DNA of 20,515 nt from Prevotella sp. CAG:1320 (GTDB lineage: Bacteria; Bacteroidota; Bacteroidia; Bacteroidales; Bacteroidaceae), in contig FR882113.1 of the NCBI GenBank assembly GCA_000435635.1, positions 61,420-81,934 on the forward strand, given 5' to 3'. Under the pieces are notes generated by a model, which made no database searches, was not told where the DNA came from, and saw only the letters and a list, made by a program, of their open reading frames with translations. Of the stretch, positions 8,676 through 16,194 are shown one piece after another; the stretch's first letter is position 1, and the number at the start of each line of letters is the position of its first letter. Both the position numbers and the translations under genes were made by a program.

Positions 8676-9854
8676 ATGAAAAAGAGAATATGCAATATCA
8701 GTTGGCTGCTCGCGCTGCTCGCCGTGGTGACCTTGGGTTTCACCGCTTGCGACACAGACACCGACAGCAACCCGACGCTTGACCTGAGCCATGTGGGCGA
8801 GGGATTCCCGCTCAACGTGCCGGCCAACGCCGAAAACAATACCTATGACCTGGCCAACGCCACCAGCCTGGAGCTTACCTGCTCGCAGCCCAACTATGGC
8901 GGAATGCCCTTGATGGTGCGTTACTACGTGCAAGTGTCGCTCACCGAGGACTTCGCTTCCTACAGGGAGCTGGCCACCTCTTACACCACGGCGAAGATGG
9001 CCGTGGACGCGAGGGAGATCAACGACGCGATGGTGGAACTCTTCCAGGAGGCCAATCCCGACACGGCCAATCCCGCCACGCCATGTCCGCTTTACATCAA
9101 GCTACGCGCTGTCATCGATGGCACCGACAACATGGGCGAGACCTACTCCAACGTGATTACCCTGCCCAGCGTGCTGGCTACCTACCAGGCTCCCGAGGCC
9201 ACGTTTGAGACCCAACTCTATGTGGTAGGCGATGCCGTAGGCACACCTTGGACCACCTGGAAGGTCGTGCCACAAATCTACGGCATGCCTGGTTGCTACT
9301 TCACCATGATTTACGTGCCCGCTGGCAAGGGCTTCAAGTGGGGAACCTTCGAGCAAGACTGGCGTGGCTACGACCGCATACGCAATTGGGACGATGTGGC
9401 TGGTGCAGGCGTGAGTGCGGCCGATGACGGTAACATCCTTTTCGAGAATGGCGGATGGTATGTGCTCTTCTTCGAGGCCGAGATCGTGGGCAGTAGCGTG
9501 CAGTATGACTTGCACATCTATCCTGGAGCCGCTTACGTGACGGGTGCTGGTTGCTACACGGGCGACTGGTTGGACGCTGACCCCACCTGGCAGTTGGTGG
9601 CTCCCGCCGACCAAACGGGCGAGTGGGCAAGTCCCGCCTTCATAGGTTCTGGCGAGCTGCGAGCCTATATTAAAGTGCCTGGCTATGACTGGTGGCGCAC
9701 CGAGTTCACGTTCCACAACGGGGAAATCTTCTGGCGCAACGTGGACATCCCCAACAGCTGGGCTGAGACCATGGGCTCTGACTATTCCGTGCAGGTGACC
9801 CCAGGACAGGCTCTCTTCGTGAATTTCGACACCAACACTGGCGAAGTAAGATAA
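8676..9854 (+). CDS. SusE-like outer-membrane lipoprotein
   Basis: Predicted surface glycan-binding lipoprotein of 392 residues. It has a signal peptide with lipobox GFTAC (Cys25). An Ig-like SusE N-terminal domain follows (about 30-165; NVPANAENNTYDLANATSLELTCSQ is split here only to mark the region 47-71). Two C-terminal beta modules follow (about 178-282 and 285-392), each rich in Trp and Tyr, as in the tandem starch-binding modules of SusE/SusF. The gap after susD is 55 bp with no terminator, so it belongs to the same operon. Known SusE retains starch at the surface and affects the length of imported maltodextrin. By analogy this protein is an accessory binder, not an enzyme: no catalytic motif is seen. 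Confidence 0.88.
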   Translation: MKKRICNISWLLALLAVVTLGFTACDTDTDSNPTLDLSHVGEGFPLNVPANAENNTYDLANATSLELTCSQPNYGGMPLMVRYYVQVSLTEDFASYRELATSYTTAKMAVDAREINDAMVELFQEANPDTANPATPCPLYIKLRAVIDGTDNMGETYSNVITLPSVLATYQAPEATFETQLYVVGDAVGTPWTTWKVVPQIYGMPGCYFTMIYVPAGKGFKWGTFEQDWRGYDRIRNWDDVAGAGVSAADDGNILFENGGWYVLFFEAEIVGSSVQYDLHIYPGAAYVTGAGCYTGDWLDADPTWQLVAPADQTGEWASPAFIGSGELRAYIKVPGYDWWRTEFTFHNGEIFWRNVDIPNSWAETMGSDYSVQVTPGQALFVNFDTNTGEVR

Positions 9855-9873
9855 CCCCTAACATGTTACAACG

Positions 9874-11361
9874 ATGAAAAAGACATTATTATACAGCATG
9901 GCAGCCTTGGCGAGCATCGCGCTCGCCAGCTGCACTGGCGACTATGACGACTGGGCCAGCCCCCAGTCTTATCCCCAGGAGGATGCCGCGGCCGCTTACG
10001 GCGTGACCGTGGCGGCTGGGGCTGAGGCCAACGTGACCATGCCCGCCGAGGATGGTGACGTGGTATTGGTGAGCATCACCACCGACAACCAGCAAGTCTC
10101 CGGTTACTCCCTCAATGGCCTCACTATCAACGCGGCTGGGGAAGAGGGTGCTCCCTTGCCCCTGGATGCCGAGATGGTGGGCAACGACGTGGTGGTGAAT
10201 GCCACCGAACTGGCCAAGGCCGTGGATCAGCTCTATGGCTCTCGTGCTTCTGAACCTCGTACGCTGGACGTGACCACCGATTTCTCCATCAACCTGGCTA
10301 ACGGCGATGCCGTGACCAGCGCGAAAGGCAAGACCCTGGCCACCGTGACTCCCGCTCCCCTGCCAGAGGAAGACCCCGAGGGATACTACCTGTTGGGAGC
10401 TTTCACCACGGGCAATTGGGACCCCGCCGCTCCCGTATGGATGGAGGCGCAGGGCGATGGCACCTACAAGGCCACCGTCACCACCGCCACCAGCGGCGCC
10501 AACTATTGGGGTATCTACATGGGTAGCCACTTCGTGAGCGGCGACTGGGACAGCATCAACCAGGGCGTGATAGGCAGCGAGACGGCCGACAACGCCGAGC
10601 CGCAGGGTCTGCTCTCCTATACAGGCGACCCCATCTATACGGCTACCAACTCGCTGGTCATCAATGGCGAGGGCACGTTCGAGATTACTTTCGACGCGAA
10701 GAACTTCACCTACACCGTGATACGCTCCGAGGCCATGTACTACCTGGTGGGTGCCATGAATGGTTGGGCGGCATCCACGCAGAACATGCTCTACACCCAG
10801 GGCGGCAATGTCTACTCCTACACTACCCTGTGGGAGGGCGATGCCAACCTGAAGATATGGGATTCCAAGAGCCTCGGCAACTGGGACGTATGCTGGGGAG
10901 CGCAGGAAGACAACATGAATTACGAGAGCGGCTCGTTGGTGAACACGGGCGCGGGCTCCATGGTGGCTCCCACCAAGGGTGAGTATTACACCTTCACCAT
11001 GGACATGAACGCCCAGACCTATACCTGGACAAAGCTCGACCCCGCCACCATCACGGAATATACCTCTGTCTCCCTGATAGGCGGCTTCAACAACTGGGAC
11101 GAGAATGGCACTGAGGTGGACCTCGCCGAGGTGGCTCCCCACAACTGGTATGGCGTGATGACGCTGGAGGCTGACAGTGAGTTGAAGTTCCGCGCCAACC
11201 ACGGTTGGGATGTCAGCTGGGGCTGCGCTGACAAGAGCGTGCCCCTGGGCGACAGCTACTACCTGCCCATCGGAGGCGATAACATCACGGTAAGCGCCGG
11301 CACTTATGCCTTCTATCTCAACGACATCACGGGTGAGTGGAGCATCGTAAGGCAAGAGTGA
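9874..11361 (+). CDS. SusF-like / DUF5115-type outer-membrane glycan-binding lipoprotein
   Basis: Predicted surface lipoprotein of 495 residues. The signal peptide ends in lipobox IALASC (Cys20), followed by YDDWASPQSYPQE, the start of the DUF5115-like N-terminal domain (to about 160). Three related beta modules follow (about 168-284, 286-388, 395-493). Each begins with a YYLLGAF / YYLVGAMNGW / VSLIGGFNNW strand. The second and third share a GNWDVCWGA / GWDVSWGC motif, a clear internal repeat. This matches the three-module layout of SusF. It starts 19 bp after the susE-like stop and is the last gene before a strong terminator. Aromatic residues in the repeated strands are candidate sugar-stacking sites. 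The assignment is by architecture; substrate unproven. Confidence 0.87.
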   Translation: MKKTLLYSMAALASIALASCTGDYDDWASPQSYPQEDAAAAYGVTVAAGAEANVTMPAEDGDVVLVSITTDNQQVSGYSLNGLTINAAGEEGAPLPLDAEMVGNDVVVNATELAKAVDQLYGSRASEPRTLDVTTDFSINLANGDAVTSAKGKTLATVTPAPLPEEDPEGYYLLGAFTTGNWDPAAPVWMEAQGDGTYKATVTTATSGANYWGIYMGSHFVSGDWDSINQGVIGSETADNAEPQGLLSYTGDPIYTATNSLVINGEGTFEITFDAKNFTYTVIRSEAMYYLVGAMNGWAASTQNMLYTQGGNVYSYTTLWEGDANLKIWDSKSLGNWDVCWGAQEDNMNYESGSLVNTGAGSMVAPTKGEYYTFTMDMNAQTYTWTKLDPATITEYTSVSLIGGFNNWDENGTEVDLAEVAPHNWYGVMTLEADSELKFRANHGWDVSWGCADKSVPLGDSYYLPIGGDNITVSAGTYAFYLNDITGEWSIVRQE

Positions 11362-11394
11362 CGCCATCTTTGACTTCAGATCCAATCATGATAT

Positions 11395-11435
11395 GGGGAG
11401 CGGGTCTCGCGAGAAGGCCGCTCCCCTTCTTTTTT
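11395..11435 (+). terminator. Intrinsic terminator closing the susCDEF-type operon
   Basis: Perfect 9-bp GC-rich stem GGGGAGCGG (11395-11403) with CCGCTCCCC (11418-11426), followed by TTCTTTTTT-type U-tract (11427-11435). The loop holds its own palindrome TCTCGCGAGA. It lies 33 bp after the SusF-like stop, so the operon ends here without any glycoside hydrolase gene. Confidence 0.92.
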
Positions 11436-11444
11436 GCCATTACT

Positions 11445-11476
11445 TTTGCCCATCTCGGAAATGTTTCGTAACTTTG
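11445..11476 (+). promoter_or_regulatory. Bacteroides-type promoter for the HU-HIG gene
   Basis: TTTG at 11445-11448 (-33 box), a 20-bp spacer, then TAACTTTG at 11469-11476, a full match to the -7 consensus TAnnTTTG. The expected transcript start falls a few bases further on, at about the first base of 22-bp array 4. The HU-HIG mRNA would then carry a leader of about 145 nt. Confidence 0.75.
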
Positions 11477-11482
11477 TGGGTG

Positions 11483-11548
11483 AGGAATCATGTAAGATGA
11501 TTCTAGGAATCATCTTACATGATTCCCGGAATGGTCTAAGATGATTCC
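11483..11548. repeat. 22-bp array 4 with a perfect 20-bp inverted repeat
   Basis: Three contiguous 22-bp units at 11483-11504, 11505-11526 and 11527-11548. All end in GATTC-type sequence and begin with GGAAT. Units 1 and 2 are inverted copies of each other: 11484-11503 is the exact reverse complement of 11507-11526, with only TAG between. Unit 3 resembles unit 1 in its right half (TAAGATGATTC) and diverges on the left. Each unit is itself palindromic at its ends (GAATCAT ... ATGATTC). The array lies at the predicted start of the HU-HIG transcript. No T-run follows, so it is not a standard terminator. Confidence 0.9.
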
Positions 11549-11629
11549 CCGTCTAGGTGGCGGCTATGTCTGGCCAAGTAGGCGGAGAGGTGAGAACAAG
11601 AGGCTTTAATGGATTAGTAAAGAAAAAAC

Positions 11630-12028
11630 ATGTATTACAAGAAACAGAAAATTAAGGGAAAGTGGTATCCTCGCTCCATCACGGCGAGCAAGTATGAAAC
11701 GAAAGACGTGGCCGAGCGACTTGCCGCCATGTCCACGGTGAGCCTGGGCGATGCCTATGCCGTGCTCGTGGGGCTAGGCGAGGTGTTGGGCGACATGATG
11801 CAGATGGGCAACTCCGTGAAGCTGGACGGGCTGGGCACGTTCTATCTGGTGGGCAAGGCCAACGGGGAGGGTGTCGATACGCCCGAGGAGGTGAGTGCGA
11901 ACCAGTTCGGGAAGGTGAAGGTGGCCTTCATTCCCGAGTACCAGCGCGAGGGCAACCACAAGGTGGCTCGCAGGACTATCGTGCCCAACCACGTGGAGTG
12001 GGTGGAGATGAAGGACAAGCTGAAGTGA
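11630..12028 (+). CDS. HU-HIG family DNA-binding protein
   Basis: Small basic protein of 132 residues related to the HU/IHF fold (the HU-HIG group common in Bacteroidota). It shows the pattern LAAMSTVSLGDAYAVL, then LGEVLGDMMQMG, and then the strand NSVKLDGLGTFYLVG, which parallels the 'V.L.GlGtF' core of HU. The first residues (MYYKKQKIKGKWYPR) are typical of the subgroup. Likely role: chromosome structuring or site-specific bending; the target is unknown. It is a single-gene unit with its own promoter and an unusually structured leader holding 22-bp array 4. It converges on the fucosidase gene with a hairpin between. The stop is TGA at 12026-12028. Function beyond DNA binding is not predictable. 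Confidence 0.88.
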   Translation: MYYKKQKIKGKWYPRSITASKYETKDVAERLAAMSTVSLGDAYAVLVGLGEVLGDMMQMGNSVKLDGLGTFYLVGKANGEGVDTPEEVSANQFGKVKVAFIPEYQREGNHKVARRTIVPNHVEWVEMKDKLK

Positions 12029-12111
12029 GTCCCGTCGAATGGCATTCCAATGATGTATGGACGACATTCTATTGATATCATGATGAGCCCCTCTCAGATA
12101 CGATTCCCACG

Positions 12112-12144
12112 AAAAAGGGTGGCACCGAAAGAGTGCCACCCTTT
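12112..12144. terminator. Terminator between HU-HIG and fucosidase genes
   Basis: Stem GGGTGGCAC (12117-12125) with GTGCCACCC (12133-12141), 7-nt loop, flanked by A-run 12112-12116 and TTT 12142-12144. Read on the minus strand the stem is followed by TTTTTC, so it is a good terminator for the fucosidase gene. On the plus strand it is a weaker one for HU-HIG. The rest of 12029-12167 shows no gene. Confidence 0.82.
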
Positions 12145-12167
12145 GATTTGCCTTGTCCTGTCTTGCC

Positions 12168-13766
12168 CTAGTCCAGGAACGTGATTTTGAACACGGGGGC
12201 GATGGGGTTGGGTTTCTCCTTGGGCAGGTAGATGGTCAGCGAGGTGCCGTCGCGCTCGTAGTCCACGGCTCCGTGGCCCAGCAGCTCCACGCCCTTCACG
12301 CTGCGGTGGCAGTAGGGGGAGTCCTGGCGCAGCGTCTCCAGTCTCACCACGCCGTTGTCGGGCCATCCCAAGGCCGTGGCGTAGACCACCTCGCCCTTCT
12401 TCACGTAGCGGATGTCGGCTGCCGAGTAGGCTTGCCGTCCCTCGTTGAAGCCCTGGGCGTTGATGGGGTTGGCCTGCTCCGCCAACGGCCCCTCGCCGAA
12501 GACCGTCCACGGGCGGGTGGCGAAGACGCTCTCGCCGTTGGTGTCCAGCCAGGCTTTCAACTCTTTCAGGATGGCCACTTCCTTCTCGTCTATCTCCCCG
12601 CTGCCCCGCAGGGGGACACTCAGCAGCAGCGTGCCGTTCTTGCTCACGATGTCCACCAGCATCTTCACCACTTGCGCGGCCGACTTGTATCCATTGCGGT
12701 CATAGAGGGCGCGGTCGTAGTGCCAGCTGCCCAGGCAGGTGCAGGTCTGCCAGGGCTTGGCCTGCGGCTTGTCGGGTATGCCTCTCTCCACGTCCCACAC
12801 CATGGCTTCTTTGTGCCTTTCCTCCAGTATCTTGCCCGTCACCACGGCGCGCATCTCTCCCTTGTTGTCCTTGAGGCTCTTGTTGTACATGTGGGTCAAT
12901 ATCCTCACGCCCTCGTCGCTGATGGGGTAGAAGGGGAGCACCGTGTCGTCGAAGTAGAGCACGTCGGGCGAGTAGCGGTTTATCAAGTCCAGCGTGCGGT
13001 TGTAGACATTGGTCTTGAAGGCCTCCGAGGGTTGCGAGGCACCGTTGCCCCAGGCCCATTGGGAGTGGATGGCGTTCACGTCCCAGCTGTTCTTGCTGCG
13101 CTCGTGGCTCTGCTGGTAGAGGTCTTGCGGGTCGTAGCCTTCCCACCACTTGCCCTTGCCGTCGGCCTTGGTCAGCTTGCCGTCATATCGCTGCGAGCCC
13201 TCGTACCAAGTCCAGGCATGGGAGGCATGGACGCTCACGCCCAGCGGCAGGCCATACTTGCGGCAGGCCTTGGCCCACTCGCCCACGATGTCGCGCTTGG
13301 GTCCCATGTTCACGGAGTTCCAGGGCTGGTACTGGCTGTCCCAGAGGTCGAAGTTGTCGTGGTGGTTGGCCAGGGTCATGAAGAATTTGGCCCCCACGCT
13401 CTTGTAGAAACGGATGAGCGAGTCGGGCTGCCACCGCTCGGCCTTCCACTCGTGGATGACATCCTTGAAGCCGAAGTCCTTGGGGTCGCCATACTTCTTG
13501 AGGTGCACTTCCTGTTGCCACTGTCCGGGGTAATACATGTTGCGGGCATACCAGTCGCCTGCCTCCGGCTCGCACTGCGGCCCCCAGTGGGCCCAGATGC
13601 CGAACTTCGCGTCCCGATACCAGTCGGGGCATTCATAGCTGGAGAGTGATTCCCAGGTGGGTTGGTATTTGCCCTGCTCCATGGGCTCGGACTTCACTTC
13701 CTGCGCCGTGGCGGCGGGACAGGCTCCCAGGGTCAGCGACAGGAGGATGGAAATGGAGAGTTTCAT
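12168..13766 (-). CDS. GH29-family alpha-L-fucosidase, exported
   Basis: Retaining glycoside hydrolase that removes L-fucose from glycans such as mucin-type or milk-type chains. At 532 residues it has normal length. The signal peptide is residues 1 to about 22 (MKLSISILLSLTLGAC...); the cysteine at 16 could be a lipobox, or cleavage could follow ATAQ, so periplasmic versus lipid-anchored is open. GH29 marks are FGIWAHWGPQ (55-64), DWYARNMY (71-78), GAKFFMTLANHHDNFDLW (125-142) and SPDVLYFDD (266-274). In SPDVLYFDD, Asp273 sits where the catalytic nucleophile of the family lies (usual form WFDG). A C-terminal beta domain with GTRPW-like ATRPWTVFGEGP follows. It is monocistronic, with its own promoter and terminator, and not part of the Sus-like operon. 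GH29 subfamily and linkage preference are not determined. Confidence 0.93.
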   Translation of the reverse strand: MKLSISILLSLTLGACPAATAQEVKSEPMEQGKYQPTWESLSSYECPDWYRDAKFGIWAHWGPQCEPEAGDWYARNMYYPGQWQQEVHLKKYGDPKDFGFKDVIHEWKAERWQPDSLIRFYKSVGAKFFMTLANHHDNFDLWDSQYQPWNSVNMGPKRDIVGEWAKACRKYGLPLGVSVHASHAWTWYEGSQRYDGKLTKADGKGKWWEGYDPQDLYQQSHERSKNSWDVNAIHSQWAWGNGASQPSEAFKTNVYNRTLDLINRYSPDVLYFDDTVLPFYPISDEGVRILTHMYNKSLKDNKGEMRAVVTGKILEERHKEAMVWDVERGIPDKPQAKPWQTCTCLGSWHYDRALYDRNGYKSAAQVVKMLVDIVSKNGTLLLSVPLRGSGEIDEKEVAILKELKAWLDTNGESVFATRPWTVFGEGPLAEQANPINAQGFNEGRQAYSAADIRYVKKGEVVYATALGWPDNGVVRLETLRQDSPYCHRSVKGVELLGHGAVDYERDGTSLTIYLPKEKPNPIAPVFKITFLD

Positions 13767-13809
13767 AGTCTTGAGGAATGTTTAGGAAGTTATTAGGTTG
13801 ACTTGCCCA

Positions 13810-13841
13810 CAAAGATAGTGAATATTCCCTGGAAAGCCAAG
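13810..13841 (-). promoter_or_regulatory. Promoter for the fucosidase gene
   Basis: On the minus strand, TATCTTTG (plus 13810-13817) matches TAnnTTTG exactly. CTTG (plus 13838-13841), one base from the TTTG -33 box, lies 20 bp upstream. The box is 43 bp before the fucosidase ATG. Confidence 0.68.
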
Positions 13842-13860
13842 GGATGGATGGAAAAAGCGC

Positions 13861-13892
13861 AAGAAAACGCCCCGCCAGCGAGTGGCGGGGCG
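13861..13892 (-). terminator. Intrinsic terminator after murF
   Basis: A 10-bp GC stem CGCCCCGCCA (13868-13877) with TGGCGGGGCG (13883-13892) and a 5-nt loop. On the minus strand it is followed by TTTTCTT (plus 13867-13861). It sits 69 bp downstream of the murF stop and just upstream of the fucosidase promoter, separating the two same-strand genes. A second small palindrome AAAACATGTTTT is at 13945-13956. Confidence 0.8.
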
Positions 13893-13960
13893 CGGTTCGG
13901 AAGGCTTGTCCGCCTCGGGGCATCCTTCTGGGTATGTCAGTAGAAAACATGTTTTTTAGG

Positions 13961-15250
13961 TCAGAGCAGCGGTGGCAACTCGTAGAGGCGGGTGCTGTGG
14001 CTGCCCTTCACCAGTATATCCATTCCCTCTGGCCGCTCAGTCTCCAGGGCTTGCTTTACCTCGTCTACTGTGGCGAACTTGCGGTAGGGACATTCAATGG
14101 CGGCGAATTCCTTGCCCACGAGCCATACTTGGTTGAGGCCGCTGTCCCGCAATAGGTTCACGACGCGTTGGTGTTCCTCGTGGGACACCTCGCCCAGTTC
14201 ACCCATTTCACCCAGTATGGCCATCTTGTCACGGGTGGAGTCCATGGTGCGGAAGTTGTCTATGGCCGCCGCCATGCTCGTGGGGTTGGCGTTGTAGGCA
14301 TCTACGATTAAACGGTTGTGCGCCGTTTCCATCAGTTGCGAGCGGTTGTTGCGAGGCGTATAGCTCTCCAAGGCGTGCCGGATTTGCTCTTCCGCCACGC
14401 CGAAGCGCAGTCCTACGGCGATGGCGGCCAGCATGTTGTGGAGATTGTAGGCTCCTATCAGTTGGGTGCTTATCTCGCTTCCCCGCCAACGGAAGCGTAG
14501 CGTGGGGTCGCAACCTGTCAGTTCTCCCCTTACTTCAGCCTCTGGGGTAGTGCCGTAGTTGATGGAACAGGTGATTCCTCTTTGGGCTGCCATCTCTCGC
14601 AAGTCTTCGCTGTCGCTGTTGAGGAACACTTCCGCCTGGTGGGCAGCCAGGAAGTCGTAGAGTTCGCCCTTGGTGTCTTTCACGCCCTGGAAACTGCCAA
14701 AGCCCAACAAGTGCGCTCGCCCCACATTGGTCACCAATCCGCAGGTAGGCTCCACGTAATCCACCAGCCGTTTGATGTCTCCGGGATGGCTCGCCCCCAT
14801 CTCCACCACGGCGATGTCGTGGGAAGCGTTGAGCGTGAAGAGGGTCTTGGGCACTCCTACGTCGTTGTTGTAGTTGGCTTGGGTATACATGACGTTGTAT
14901 TTCTCTCCTAGCACGGCGGCGATCAGCTCCTTGGTGGTCGTCTTTCCGTTGGTGCCCGTGATGCCGATGACGGGGATGTTGAACTGGCGGCGATGCTCCC
15001 GTGCCAGTTCTTTGTAGGTGACAAGTGCGTCGTCTACCAATATTAATCGGCTGTCTGCGGGGTCTGCGTATTCGGGCTCGTCTATGATGGCGTAGGCGCA
15101 GCCCTTTTCCAAGGCGGATTTGGCGAACTTGTTCCCGTTAAACGTGGTGCCTTTCAACGCCAGGAAGATGCTGCCCTCGGGGCAGTCTCGGCTGTCGGTA
15201 GTCACTTGTGGGTGCTCTTTGTAGAGGGCGTATAGGTCTTTGATGTTCAT
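13961..15250 (-). CDS. murF: UDP-N-acetylmuramoyl-tripeptide--D-alanyl-D-alanine ligase
   Basis: Cytoplasmic Mur ligase that adds D-Ala-D-Ala to the UDP-MurNAc-tripeptide, the last soluble step of the peptidoglycan precursor pathway. The protein has 429 residues. An N-terminal substrate domain (VTTDSRDCPEGSIFLALKG, 16-34) is followed by the ATP loop GITGTNGKTTTKE (96-108). The central domain shows QANYNNDVGVP and VVEMGASHPGDI (148-159), and the C-terminal ligase domain shows NNRSQ and VDAYNANPTSM (316-326). I chose the ATG at 15248-15250 because the family begins here. The frame stays open far upstream, but that stretch is antisense to folP and has no MurF homology. It is divergent from folP by 87 bp, and here lies outside the usual division/cell-wall cluster. 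Confidence 0.96.
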   Translation of the reverse strand: MNIKDLYALYKEHPQVTTDSRDCPEGSIFLALKGTTFNGNKFAKSALEKGCAYAIIDEPEYADPADSRLILVDDALVTYKELAREHRRQFNIPVIGITGTNGKTTTKELIAAVLGEKYNVMYTQANYNNDVGVPKTLFTLNASHDIAVVEMGASHPGDIKRLVDYVEPTCGLVTNVGRAHLLGFGSFQGVKDTKGELYDFLAAHQAEVFLNSDSEDLREMAAQRGITCSINYGTTPEAEVRGELTGCDPTLRFRWRGSEISTQLIGAYNLHNMLAAIAVGLRFGVAEEQIRHALESYTPRNNRSQLMETAHNRLIVDAYNANPTSMAAAIDNFRTMDSTRDKMAILGEMGELGEVSHEEHQRVVNLLRDSGLNQVWLVGKEFAAIECPYRKFATVDEVKQALETERPEGMDILVKGSHSTRLYELPPLL

Positions 15251-15273
15251 GATAGTATATTGAAAATGTTTGG

Positions 15274-15281
15274 CAAAGATA
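15274..15281 (-). promoter_or_regulatory. Candidate -7 box for murF
   Basis: TATCTTTG on the minus strand (plus CAAAGATA), identical to the box before the fucosidase gene, 24 bp before the murF ATG. No clear -33 TTTG is visible at the right distance. Confidence 0.55.
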
Positions 15282-15337
15282 CTGAAATTTATGAAAAAGA
15301 GTTCGCTTTTCTCGATTAATATGCGTAAATTCGCGTA

Positions 15338-16189
15338 ATGATTCGCGCAAACAACACCATTCAAGTACGTGGACGATTGCTTGATTTTTCCGTTCCTCGG
15401 GTGATGGGCATCCTTAATGCCACGCCCGACTCTTTTTATGCGGGAAGCCGCAAGACAACGGAGGCCGATATAGCCCAGCGGGCCGTGGAAATCGTGGAGC
15501 AGGGTGCCGCCATCATTGACGTGGGTGCTTTTTCCACCCGTCCCGGGGCTGAGGAGGTAAGCGCCGAGGAAGAGGCCAAGCGCTTGCGCTTTGCCTTGGG
15601 AGTAGTGCGCCGGGAATGCCCGGACGCGATTGTCTCCGTGGACACTTACCGCCCCGCCATCGCCCGCCGATGCGTGGAGGAGTGGGGTGCCGATATCATC
15701 AACGACGTGAGCGAGGGTGGCCTCACGGGCATTGCCAATGTCCCATTGGGAGGAGAGCGGGGTGAGATGTTCCGTCTGGTGGGTGAGTTGCGAGTGCCTT
15801 ATGTCTTGATGTCCGTGAAACCCACGTTGCCCGAGATGCTTTACGCCTTTGCCGATGAGGTACAACAGTTGCGTGACTATGGGGCGAGGGACATCATTTT
15901 GGACCCTGGTTTTGGTTTCGGCAAGGATTTGAGGCAAAACTACGCCCTGCTTTCCCAGATGGATCGCCTGCAAGTGCTGGGCTTGCCGCTCTTGGTGGGT
16001 GTTTCCCGCAAGCGAATGGCTTATCAGCTGGTAGGTGGCGATGCCTCCACCGCCCTCAACGCCACTACCGCCATTCATGCCGTGGCCTTGATGAAAGGAG
16101 CCAACCTGTTGAGGGTGCATGACGTGAAGGAAGCCATGGAAGCCGTTCGCGTAGTCTGTGAAACCATTATCAATCAACCTAAACCTTAA
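15338..16189 (+). CDS. folP: Dihydropteroate synthase
   Basis: Folate-pathway enzyme joining p-aminobenzoate to dihydropterin pyrophosphate; the sulfonamide target. It has 283 residues, a TIM barrel. Family motifs are GILNATPDSF (24-33), IDVGAFSTRPGA (60-71), SVDTY (100-104), INDVSEG (121-127), DPGFGFGK (189-196), VGVSRKRM (220-227) and RVHDVKEA (259-266), so the usual catalytic and phosphate-binding residues are present. Oddity: where most homologues have MHM(K/R)GTPxxMQ plus about a dozen more residues, this protein reads LMSVKPTLPEM (157-167) and then goes straight into the next helix. Just before it, 128-143 looks longer than usual. The start is ATG 15338; a weak promoter-like pair (TTCG 15302, TAAATTCG 15326) would make the mRNA almost leaderless, which I do not trust. 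It overlaps no gene and is followed after 5 bp by cdaA. Confidence 0.94.
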   Translation: MIRANNTIQVRGRLLDFSVPRVMGILNATPDSFYAGSRKTTEADIAQRAVEIVEQGAAIIDVGAFSTRPGAEEVSAEEEAKRLRFALGVVRRECPDAIVSVDTYRPAIARRCVEEWGADIINDVSEGGLTGIANVPLGGERGEMFRLVGELRVPYVLMSVKPTLPEMLYAFADEVQQLRDYGARDIILDPGFGFGKDLRQNYALLSQMDRLQVLGLPLLVGVSRKRMAYQLVGGDASTALNATTAIHAVALMKGANLLRVHDVKEAMEAVRVVCETIINQPKP

Positions 16190-16194
16190 CCGCC

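Noticed and set aside
9889..11385. 498-residue minus-strand frame antisense to the SusF-like gene
   Set aside because: No motif, and the plus-strand gene has a clear lipoprotein signal and domains.
12038..12090. A fifth, degenerate 22-bp array after the HU-HIG gene
   Set aside because: CATTC words repeat at 21 bp with only about 14 of 21 matches and GAATGGCATTC is a single palindrome; too weak to claim.
12153..13649. 498-residue plus-strand frame antisense to the fucosidase gene
   Set aside because: Val/Leu/His-rich shadow of a recognised GH29 gene.
15302..15333. folP promoter TTCG / TAAATTCG
   Set aside because: Each box has a mismatch and the transcript would start at the ATG itself; not reliable enough to list.
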